NCBI GenBank assembly: GCA_964008355.1
Contig: CAXGBD010000082.1
Span: forward strand, 1 to 5,428
DNA length: 5,428 nucleotides
Reading direction: 5' to 3'
DNA from: DTSX01 sp964008355
GTDB lineage: Bacteria; Pseudomonadota; Gammaproteobacteria; Steroidobacterales; UBA11654
Shown here piece by piece: positions 1 through 5,114 of this stretch. The position numbers and the translations under genes were made by a program. Within the stretch, counting starts at the first letter, position 1; each line of letters begins with the position of its first letter. Under the pieces are notes generated by a model. That model searched no databases and was not told the origin of the DNA. It saw only the letters and a program-made list of their open reading frames with translations.

Positions 1-14
1 CTGAATAGCTTGGT

Positions 15-1433
15 TCACCCATAAACATTCCACTCTTGGGCGAACCAACTCAAAGCTCGTTTATCGATATCGTATTGCTGTGCAACATCCATGTCTGCTA
101 TATGGGTGATGGAAGAAAAGGTGCCCACCGCAAGATCGTAGGTGAGATTAATTTGCAGGCGTTCACCATCTTTGGTGTGGCCAAACATATCGCTTCCTTT
201 GTTACCCTCAGAGTGCGCATAGTTACGATTCTGGGTAATAGCCAAATCATCACCACCAGGTAGCGCGCCGACATAAACAGAATGCTCCATATCGTCAAAA
301 CGCCCCCCATAGAGAGTGCCTGTCTCGCTGTTTATTTGGTTACCTGTGCTGGCAAAACCCGGGGTATTGACAGGGCTACAGGTATTATAAACTGGGTCTG
401 GAGCCGCAACGCTTGGGATATAAAACGGGCCTGCGCAGTTTATTTTCCATGCCCCCGCAAGTGTCGGTACAGATTGTTGCCAAGTGAACCAAGGGCCAAA
501 CACTGCCTGCCATCCGTATCCGGTATAGTTGGCGTCATGCGCTCCCCAAGCCATCGCTGTTTCCAAGGCTTCAGCATAACCCTTACAGGAAGCATCATGA
601 ACCCAGCCGCCATTACACCAACTGGCAGCATCAGCCACTTTGGCTAATGAGTTGAATGGAACATATGCTTGTGCAGGTGGATCGTTTTCATCACTGACGT
701 GATCCAGTCTGGCTCTAATATGTAATTTTTCACTCGGGTTCCAGTCAAACATAATCGAGGCGCTCGAGCCTTCACCGCCACCAACCTTATTACCAGTTTC
801 AGTGTTTGTGTGAAAGCCATCAAAATCCCATGACAGCGCATTGAAGCGAATACCTAATTTATCCGTGAGGGGACCGGAAGCACTAAAACGCATCTCATGC
901 AGACCGTCTTGTGCAATTTCAACACTCGCAGTTGCTTCAGGAGTCTCTGATGCGCCTTTGGTTACATACTGAATAGCTCCGGCAAACGCCGTTCGGCCAT
1001 ACAAAGCAACCTGGGGACCTTTAACAATTTCCACGCGCTCAATATCGATGAGCCTGGGTGAGACCAACAACGAAGCCCCGGCTGAATTCAATGCTTCAGC
1101 GGAAATATCAGCCCCATCGAAGATGTTGGCAACCACTGGCCGACCCCGGCCGTTGTCTATGCCTCGGACCACAATCCGGGTGTCATCAGGTGAAAATCCT
1201 TTGTCAAAAATCAAGGATGAGTCCATTTTGACAACATCTCTAATGTCTTTGATGCCAAGACGCTCCACAACATCACTGCTTATAGCGGTAACACTGATGG
1301 GCACATCTTGAAGATTTTCTGTTTTCTTTCTTGCCGTCACTGTAATCTCTTCAATGCTTTGAGCCATTGCGAGCGGTGAGACGATGAGTGCTGTCAGCAC
1401 GGCGCCGACAAAATATCTGCTAATTAGTTTCAT
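15..1433 (-). CDS. TonB-dependent outer-membrane receptor, prematurely terminated (472 aa)
   Basis: TonB-dependent receptors import scarce ligands such as siderophores, haem, vitamins or glycans across the outer membrane, powered by TonB-ExbBD. Residues 1-25 form a signal peptide (hydrophobic 8-22, cleavage likely after AMA-25). IEEITVTARKK (28-37) is the usual mature N-terminus with a TonB-box-like stretch. The plug spans about 40-160, with VPISVTAIS (44-52), RIVVRGID (86-93), the family motif IERVEIVKGPQVALYGR (131-147) and GAIQYVTKG (152-160). Barrel strands begin near 165. Full members are commonly 700-900 aa, yet a TGA at 17-15 ends this one after FAQEWNVYG, mid-barrel, only 14 bases from the window edge. 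Deleting one G of the GGG at 18-20 would continue as YGEPSYS. It is therefore a real pseudogene, a frameshift error, or a truncated protein. The ATG at 1433 has AGGGGG (1448-1443) 9 nt upstream. The ligand cannot be told from the sequence. Confidence 0.85.
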   Translation of the reverse strand: MKLISRYFVGAVLTALIVSPLAMAQSIEEITVTARKKTENLQDVPISVTAISSDVVERLGIKDIRDVVKMDSSLIFDKGFSPDDTRIVVRGIDNGRGRPVVANIFDGADISAEALNSAGASLLVSPRLIDIERVEIVKGPQVALYGRTAFAGAIQYVTKGASETPEATASVEIAQDGLHEMRFSASGPLTDKLGIRFNALSWDFDGFHTNTETGNKVGGGEGSSASIMFDWNPSEKLHIRARLDHVSDENDPPAQAYVPFNSLAKVADAASWCNGGWVHDASCKGYAEALETAMAWGAHDANYTGYGWQAVFGPWFTWQQSVPTLAGAWKINCAGPFYIPSVAAPDPVYNTCSPVNTPGFASTGNQINSETGTLYGGRFDDMEHSVYVGALPGGDDLAITQNRNYAHSEGNKGSDMFGHTKDGERLQINLTYDLAVGTFSSITHIADMDVAQQYDIDKRALSWFAQEWNVYG

Positions 1434-1442
1434 TAAATAAAA

Positions 1443-1448
1443 CCCCCT
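1443..1448 (-). promoter_or_regulatory. Ribosome binding site of the TonB receptor gene
   Basis: On the minus strand AGGGGG lies 9 nt before the ATG at 1433. It supports this start, which also gives a well-formed signal peptide beginning MKLISRYF. Confidence 0.5.
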
Positions 1449-1539
1449 AAATTAGTAATCTAAATATATACTTATCTTAATGTAACTGAGGCAGTGTTAA
1501 AAACCAAACAAAACAGGCGCTCAATACAATTAAAAGACA

Positions 1540-1602
1540 GTTGTTATTATACAACAGAGCTGTTTTTGCTGCTCTTTTTTTAAGAGCACAAGTAGATGTG
1601 CT
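1540..1602 (-). other. Overlapping inverted repeats in the TonB receptor leader
   Basis: Read on the minus strand, four short stems follow each other. AGCACA/TGTGCT (1602-1585) is 6 bp with a 6-nt loop. TGCTCTT/AAGAGCA (1588-1570) is 7 bp with a 5-nt A loop. AGAGC/GCTCT (1575-1556) is 5 bp with a 10-nt loop. GTTGT/ACAAC (1555-1540) is 5 bp with a 6-nt loop. The first and second share TGCT and the second and third share AGAGC, so neighbouring stems exclude one another. None is followed by a convincing U-run, and no known riboswitch class is recognised. These would lie in a leader of about 190 nt if transcription starts near 1623. A structural or regulatory role is inference only. Confidence 0.3.
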
Positions 1603-1629
1603 TTATTATCATTAAGAATTGTCCTTATA

Positions 1630-1635
1630 ACCCTA
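1630..1635 (-). promoter_or_regulatory. Candidate -10 element of an FNR-type class II promoter
   Basis: The minus-strand hexamer TAGGGT matches the sigma70 -10 consensus at the key first, second and last positions. It lies exactly 22 nt downstream of the FNR-like box, the spacing expected when the box is centred at -41.5, which would place a start near 1623. TTATAA/TATAAG (1630-1624) overlaps it and is a competing -10. The target would be the TonB receptor gene, whose ATG is about 190 nt further on. Confidence 0.35.
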
Positions 1636-1652
1636 GCTGGTTTAAGTCATTT

Positions 1653-1676
1653 ATTAATTGATCTAGATCAATTAAT
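1653..1676. promoter_or_regulatory. 24-bp perfect palindrome containing an exact FNR/Anr-type box
   Basis: The sequence reads identically on both strands over 24 bases. Its inner 14 bases (1658-1671) are TTGAT-CTAG-ATCAA, which equals the consensus TTGAT-N4-ATCAA bound by FNR, Anr and related oxygen- or NO-sensing CRP/FNR regulators. The site lies in the 281-bp gap between the end of the POT transporter gene and the start of the TonB receptor gene, both on the minus strand. The only gene it could activate in the usual geometry is the receptor. An AT-rich hairpin at the 3' end of the upstream operon is an alternative role, but no U-run follows. No fnr gene is present in the window. Confidence 0.6.
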
Positions 1677-1714
1677 GGTTAAGTTTTGTTTCAGGAGACT
1701 AAAAAGATTTTTGG

Positions 1715-3214
1715 CTAGTCTTCTAAGATTTCTCCCTTAATAAACCGAGAAGCCACAATCAACACAACACCGAGCCCTGCAAGAGCATAAAAAGTGTTCA
1801 AAAAGACATCGTCCATAAAACCGAGGCCCTCCGAGGCAGCCTCAAAACCAATCTGCCCTGCAATCATGCCCCCAAACGCAGAGGCCAAAAACCAAACTCC
1901 CATCATTTGACCTGAATATCTTTTGGGTGAATATTTGGACATAGCTGACAACCCCACAGGACTGAGGGACAGCTCGCCCAGCGTTTGGAACAGGTAAACA
2001 AGCAACAACCACTGAACACCAACCCTCCCATCAGCAGCCTCCACTGCTGCATAAACAGCATAGACCATGATCAGAAAACCAAAGCCGTTTAGGATGACCC
2101 CAAAGGCAAATTTAACCGGCGCGCCGGGCTCCATGTTTTTAGCCCCAAGCCGAAGCCAAAGCGCTGCAAAAAAAGGAGCAAAAAGAACAACAAAGGTCGG
2201 ATTAATCAACTGCACCCAAGAAGCAGGCATTTCGAACAAACCAAAGAAAGAAAGATTGGTGTTATATTTTGCAAAATTATTAAACGAACCAGCACTCTGG
2301 TCAAAGCCAGCCCAAAAAGCTGCCGCTCCCAAAAAAAGAAAAACAATCATCACCATGTTCTTTTTTTCTAGAGGGTTTAGCTTTCCAAAAAAATAAATGA
2401 AAACAAAGTAAATAATAGAGATCAGGCCTATTATTAATGCCAGAATTCTATTGAGTAAAATAGCATCCAGAGCCCAGAGTCCAAAAATCCCAGCTAGGAC
2501 AAAGGCAAACAGAGCAACAACAATAACCAACACAAAAGTGAGTTGTTGTTTTCTTTTATTAGGGTCTTTTTCTTGGATCTCAGTTCCGGCTCCCCCAAGG
2601 TTCTTAAGCGTTAAAATATACTGGGCCACGCCAAAAGTCATACCAATACCGGCCGCACCAAACCCATAATGCCAGTTGACATTCTCGCCTAAGTAGCCGC
2701 AGATTAAAAAACCAAGAAAGCTCCCAATGTTGATCGCCATATAAAAAATAGTGAACCCAGCGTCTCTTCTAGGATCTGCTCTAGTATAGAGCTCTCCAAC
2801 GATTGCTGAGATATTAGGCTTTAATAAACCTGTTCCAAGAACCACCAGAGAAAGTCCGATATAGAAGGTTTCTTTCATGGGCACGGCCAGACAATAATGG
2901 CCAAGCGCAATGATTATGCCTCCATATAAAACTGCTTTTTGTTTTCCAAGTAGGCGATCGGCAATCCAACCACCGGGTAAAGACATAAAGTAGACCATGC
3001 CCACATAGATAGCCACAATGGTGTTGGCCTCTGATTGAGATATTGCAAAACCGCCATTAAAAACCTCTGCGGTCATAAACAGAACCAATAAGCCACGCAT
3101 GCCATAAAAAGACATCCGCTCCCACATTTCAGTCAGAAAAAGCGTTCTCAAGCCTATTGGGTGACCGAGAAACCCTTTGTCTAGGTAGTCAGCTGAAGGA
3201 GTTGCGTCATTCAT
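1715..3214 (-). CDS. POT/PTR2-family proton-coupled peptide symporter (MFS)
   Basis: This inner-membrane carrier, 499 aa and typical for bacterial POTs, is predicted to import di- and tripeptides with protons. Visible hallmarks are the N-terminal ExxER proton-coupling motif (E29, E32, R33, in TEMWERMSFYG), the MFS loop GGWIADRLLGKQK (81-93), the conserved Lys in LKPNIS (K132), the PTR2 signature FTIFYMAINIGSF (154-166), and GELSLSPVGLSAMSKYSP (413-430) with the TM10 Glu E414. About 14 hydrophobic segments can be traced, with a polar, charged loop near 204-224. At 304-306 FDQ stands where I expect FEQ. The ATG at 3214 overlaps the tatC stop by 8 nt (ATGAATGA), and no Shine-Dalgarno is seen, which suggests translation coupled to tatC. 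The protein resembles DtpA/YjdL-type carriers, but substrate range cannot be read from the sequence, and some POTs carry nitrate or other small molecules. Confidence 0.93.
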   Translation of the reverse strand: MNDATPSADYLDKGFLGHPIGLRTLFLTEMWERMSFYGMRGLLVLFMTAEVFNGGFAISQSEANTIVAIYVGMVYFMSLPGGWIADRLLGKQKAVLYGGIIIALGHYCLAVPMKETFYIGLSLVVLGTGLLKPNISAIVGELYTRADPRRDAGFTIFYMAINIGSFLGFLICGYLGENVNWHYGFGAAGIGMTFGVAQYILTLKNLGGAGTEIQEKDPNKRKQQLTFVLVIVVALFAFVLAGIFGLWALDAILLNRILALIIGLISIIYFVFIYFFGKLNPLEKKNMVMIVFLFLGAAAFWAGFDQSAGSFNNFAKYNTNLSFFGLFEMPASWVQLINPTFVVLFAPFFAALWLRLGAKNMEPGAPVKFAFGVILNGFGFLIMVYAVYAAVEAADGRVGVQWLLLVYLFQTLGELSLSPVGLSAMSKYSPKRYSGQMMGVWFLASAFGGMIAGQIGFEAASEGLGFMDDVFLNTFYALAGLGVVLIVASRFIKGEILED

Positions 3215-3965
3215 CAGGTGGTTTGTTCTTGGTTAATAATTTAGACAACAGAATGCCACATTCATACAACAAGTAAACAGGAACCGCTAACAAAGTTTGA
3301 GAAATAACATCAGGCGGAGTGATGAGCATCCCAATAACAAAAGTGCCAAGAAACACATAGGCTCTATTTTTTGCCAACGTTTCAATGGTAGTGAGTCCTG
3401 ACCACACCAATACAACCGTGGCAATTGGAACCTCAAAAGCTAAACCAAAAGCAAAAAACAAAACCAACACAAATTCAAGGTAGCTAGCAATATCTGTCAT
3501 AACCGAGACCCCAGTGGGGGCAGCGGAAGTGAAAAAAGCAAACATGAGTGGAAAAACTACCCAATAAGCAAATAGCGCTCCAAGGTAGAACAAAACAATG
3601 CTTGAAATCAACAAAGGAATAGCAAAGCGCTTTTCTTTTTTATACAACCCGGGCGCGGCAAACGCCCACACCTGATAGAGCACCACGGGCATGCTTAAAA
3701 AGAGAGCCACAAACATGGTGGTTTTAAACGGGGTTAAAAAGGGTGACGCAACCTGGGTTGCAATCATGGTCGAGCCCTCGGGCAGCTGTTCCATTAAGGG
3801 CGAGGCCACACTTGTAAAAATAAAATCTGAAAATGGAGCAAGAGCTAAAAAAATAACCAAGATCACAGCACCCCCTTTGAGGAGTCGAGAGCGCATCTCA
3901 ATCAAATGTGAGAGCAAGGATTCTTCTTTGAGTAGCTCTTCTTGATCGGCAGGAGGTTTGGACAT
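3207..3965 (-). CDS. tatC: Sec-independent protein translocase subunit TatC
   Basis: TatC is the six-helix inner-membrane core of the twin-arginine translocase. With TatB it binds RR signal peptides, and it then recruits TatA to move folded proteins to the periplasm. From the chosen start the protein is 252 aa. Recognisable are LIEMRSRLL (E23), PEGSTMIATQVASPFLTPFK, VLYQVWAFAAPGLYKKEKR (E111, equivalent to E. coli E103), SYLEFVLVLFFAFGLAFEVP (E178) and GMLITPPDVISQTLLAVP (D219), all key positions of the family. The reading frame opens further up at a GTG (4010), but that would add 15 unalignable residues and overlap tatB by 29 nt. The ATG at 3965 matches the E. coli N-terminus in length and leaves a 16-nt gap after tatB. 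Neither start has a clear Shine-Dalgarno, so coupling to tatB is likely. The 3' end overlaps the POT gene. Confidence 0.95.
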   Translation of the reverse strand: MSKPPADQEELLKEESLLSHLIEMRSRLLKGGAVILVIFLALAPFSDFIFTSVASPLMEQLPEGSTMIATQVASPFLTPFKTTMFVALFLSMPVVLYQVWAFAAPGLYKKEKRFAIPLLISSIVLFYLGALFAYWVVFPLMFAFFTSAAPTGVSVMTDIASYLEFVLVLFFAFGLAFEVPIATVVLVWSGLTTIETLAKNRAYVFLGTFVIGMLITPPDVISQTLLAVPVYLLYECGILLSKLLTKNKPPDE

Positions 3966-3981
3966 AGAGATTATAAAAGAG

Positions 3982-4248
3982 TCAACCGACTTCGCTGTTG
4001 TCTGAGTCACTCAAGGGCAGGTCTTCTTGGGAGGTGGGAGAGTGGTTTTTTGGCTCGGGTGTCATTGGCCTGTTGGGCTTTAGCTCGATCTCTTGTCTCA
4101 TTTGTCTTGTAAACGTATTGACCATGGAGCGTGCTTTGCCCACGTAGTTGCCAATTTTAATTGCTAAAGCAGGAAGTTTGTCAGGGCCCAGGATGACCAA
4201 GCCAAGGGCCATCAAAAGAAGCATTTCCCAAAAACCAATATCAAACAT
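3982..4248 (-). CDS. tatB: Sec-independent protein translocase subunit TatB
   Basis: TatB partners TatC in the signal-peptide receptor complex of the twin-arginine pathway. The N-terminus MFDIGFWEMLLLMALGLVILGP is nearly diagnostic. It has the conserved E8 at the start of a single membrane helix (about 5-20) and the G21-P22 hinge, followed by a basic amphipathic helix (about 24-57). The tail from residue 58 is Pro-, Ser- and acid-rich and probably disordered. At 88 aa the protein is about half the length of E. coli TatB (171 aa), but the missing part is the variable C-terminus, so function is probably intact. The ATG lies 6 nt after the tatA stop with no clear Shine-Dalgarno of its own, in keeping with translational coupling. 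Confidence 0.95.
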   Translation of the reverse strand: MFDIGFWEMLLLMALGLVILGPDKLPALAIKIGNYVGKARSMVNTFTRQMRQEIELKPNRPMTPEPKNHSPTSQEDLPLSDSDNSEVG

Positions 4249-4254
4249 TATGGT

Positions 4255-4530
4255 TTAGGAGCGGTCTTGATCTTTTGTGTCAGACTCTTCTTCTGGATCT
4301 TCTTCTGGATCTTCTTCTGGATCTTCTTCAGACAATGACCCTGAGTCACCCAAATCAAGGCCACTAAGATCGTCTTCTATTTTTTCGGCTTCGTTCACCC
4401 CCTTTCGAAAGTTTTTGATTGCTCCACCGAGATCACCACCGATGTTTTTAATTCGTTTGGTTCCAAAAATCAAAATAACAATTAATAAAACTATTAAAAG
4501 TTGCCAAATACTTATACCGCTTGCACCCAT
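4255..4530 (-). CDS. tatA: Sec-independent protein translocase subunit TatA
   Basis: TatA oligomerises to form the pore or membrane-weakening element of the twin-arginine translocase. GISIWQLLIVLLIVILIFGTKRIKNIGGDLGGAIKNFRKG (5-44) contains the polar residue before the helix (Q10), the membrane helix (about 7-22), the F22-G23 hinge and the amphipathic helix (about 25-43), all close to E. coli TatA. Length (91 aa) is normal. The tail after residue 45 is strikingly acidic and carries three EEDP repeats (68-79) encoded by a 12-bp tandem repeat. The ATG at 4530 directly abuts AAGGAG, which is too close to act, while AAGAGG (4546-4541) lies 10 nt upstream and is the better ribosome binding site. 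The gene sits 46 nt after dtd and 6 nt before tatB. Confidence 0.95.
   Translation of the reverse strand: MGASGISIWQLLIVLLIVILIFGTKRIKNIGGDLGGAIKNFRKGVNEAEKIEDDLSGLDLGDSGSLSEEDPEEDPEEDPEEESDTKDQDRS
4286..4329. repeat. 12-bp tandem repeat in the tatA C-terminus, about 3.7 copies
   Basis: On the plus strand the unit TCTTCTTCTGGA is repeated three times without change (4286-4321), followed by eight bases of a fourth copy (4322-4329). Because the unit is a multiple of three, gain or loss of copies keeps the tatA frame and only alters the number of EEDP tetrapeptides in the acidic tail. Identity between copies suggests recent slippage. Confidence 0.9.
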
Positions 4531-4540
4531 CTCCTTGTTA

Positions 4541-4546
4541 CCTCTT
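4541..4546 (-). promoter_or_regulatory. Ribosome binding site of tatA
   Basis: Minus-strand AAGAGG lies 10 nt before the tatA ATG. A second purine run, AAGGAG (4536-4531), touches the ATG with no spacer and could not place the ribosome on that codon, so the upstream run is preferred. Confidence 0.45.
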
Positions 4547-4576
4547 GAATCATCTAGGTTATTGCACCCAATAATA

Positions 4577-5023
4577 TCATGGATTCTTGGTTTTTAATGA
4601 AATTGTTATGGGCCCATCATTAATTAAACTTACCTGCATATCTGCACCAAAAATGCCTGCTGCAACCTCGGCGTATTTGGTTTTCATTGTTGCTAGAAAA
4701 TGATTAAACAAAAACTCGGCCTTGTCGGGCTCCATGGCCGTAGAAAACCCAGGTCTGTTGCCTTTAGAGGTGTCTGCGGCCAAGGTAAAGTTTGGCACCA
4801 CCAGCACCGCTCCCTTGGCAGCCACAACATCAAGATTCAAATTGCCTTTGCTGTCATCAAAAATTCTACAGTGGAGCACCTTGTCAACCAGCTTATTGGC
4901 CTCAAGCTCGGTATCTTGTTTTTCTATTCCAAGCAAAACCACAAGTCCTTTTTCAATGTCGGCAATAGTGTTGCCCTGTATTGAAACAGAAGCTTCATTC
5001 ACTCTTTGGATTAAACCAAGCAT
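4577..5023 (-). CDS. dtd: D-aminoacyl-tRNA deacylase (Dtd)
   Basis: Dtd is a cytoplasmic proofreading enzyme that hydrolyses D-amino acids (and glycine mischarged on tRNA-Ala) from tRNA. It works as a homodimer whose Gly-cisPro motif enters the partner's active site. Here 148 aa, close to the usual length of about 145, start with MLGLIQRVNEASVSI. The protein contains GLVVLLGIE (26-34), HCRIFDD (51-57), LAADTSKGNRPGFS (81-94), FGADMQVSLINDGP (125-138) and the NxGPxT motif as NDGPIT (135-140). The other family motif, SQFTL, reads PNFTL (77-81), an uncommon form. The ATG at 5023 has no Shine-Dalgarno and a possible extended -10 only a few bases upstream, so the transcript may be nearly leaderless. 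It is the first gene of the apparent dtd-tatABC-POT operon; no functional tie to Tat is known to me. Confidence 0.93.
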   Translation of the reverse strand: MLGLIQRVNEASVSIQGNTIADIEKGLVVLLGIEKQDTELEANKLVDKVLHCRIFDDSKGNLNLDVVAAKGAVLVVPNFTLAADTSKGNRPGFSTAMEPDKAEFLFNHFLATMKTKYAEVAAGIFGADMQVSLINDGPITISLKTKNP

Positions 5024-5034
5024 AATCAGTTATT

Positions 5035-5043
5035 TATATACCA
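5035..5043 (-). promoter_or_regulatory. Candidate extended -10 promoter of the dtd-tatABC operon
   Basis: Minus-strand TGG-TATATA fits an extended -10 element (TGn plus hexamer). No good -35 is visible at 17 nt upstream. The predicted start near 5028 would leave a leader of about five bases before the dtd ATG at 5023. Confidence 0.35.
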
Positions 5044-5060
5044 TAAGTTTTCATGGGTAT
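5038..5060. promoter_or_regulatory. Inverted repeat between the divergent dtd and TRAP genes
   Basis: ATACCAT (5038-5044) and ATGGGTAT (5053-5060) are inverted copies, apart from one extra G in the right arm, separated by 8 nt. The element overlaps the proposed dtd -10, so a repressor site is possible. It does not match a regulator consensus that I can name. Confidence 0.25.
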
Positions 5061-5066
5061 CATTTT

Positions 5067-5095
5067 TTAATAGATTTAAGTTATCCTTTTAAAAT
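5067..5095 (+). promoter_or_regulatory. Weak candidate promoter of the TRAP binding-protein gene
   Basis: TTAATA (5067-5072), a 17-nt spacer and TAAAAT (5090-5095) make a poor -35 and a fair -10. Transcription would start near 5102, just before the ribosome binding site. The region is very AT-rich, so chance matches are likely. Confidence 0.25.
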
Positions 5096-5103
5096 CGATT
5101 AAC

Positions 5104-5108
5104 AGGAG
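5104..5108 (+). promoter_or_regulatory. Ribosome binding site of the TRAP binding-protein gene
   Basis: AGGAG ends 6 nt before the ATG at 5115. An ATG at 5111 is also nearby, but its frame soon stops, whereas the 5115 frame gives the Tat signal peptide and stays open to the window edge. Confidence 0.7.
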
Positions 5109-5114
5109 TGATGA

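Noticed and set aside
1048..1311. Open plus-strand frame of 87 codons
   Set aside because: It lies wholly antisense to the plug domain of the TonB receptor and resembles no protein I know; it is a shadow of the coding strand.
1434..1714. Small gene or RNA gene in the intergenic region
   Set aside because: No open frame with a start and ribosome binding site and no tRNA-like or known riboswitch pattern was seen; only the palindrome, a candidate promoter and short hairpins are supportable.
1693..1724. AGACTA/TAGTCT inverted repeat at the POT stop codon as a terminator
   Set aside because: The 6-bp stem spans the stop codon, has a 14-nt loop and no U-run follows on the minus strand. I could not support a terminator for the operon.
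2067..2396. Open plus-strand frame of 109 codons
   Set aside because: Antisense to the POT transporter, low-complexity and lysine/proline-rich in the way antisense of membrane-protein genes often is.
3966..4010. Upstream GTG start for TatC, adding 15 residues and overlapping tatB
   Set aside because: The extra residues do not fit the family N-terminus, and no ribosome binding site precedes the GTG. The ATG at 3965 gives the expected length.
4277..4597. Plus-strand frame starting with a Ser/Gly repeat (SSSG units)
   Set aside because: The repeat is only the antisense reading of the EEDP-encoding repeat in tatA; the frame covers tatA and the dtd-tatA gap and has no family likeness.
4722..5102. 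Open plus-strand frame of 126 codons
   Set aside because: Antisense to dtd, whose product is clearly recognisable.
5111..5113. ATG just before the TRAP protein start
   Set aside because: Its frame meets a stop after about 20 codons, whereas the ATG at 5115 opens the Tat signal peptide frame.
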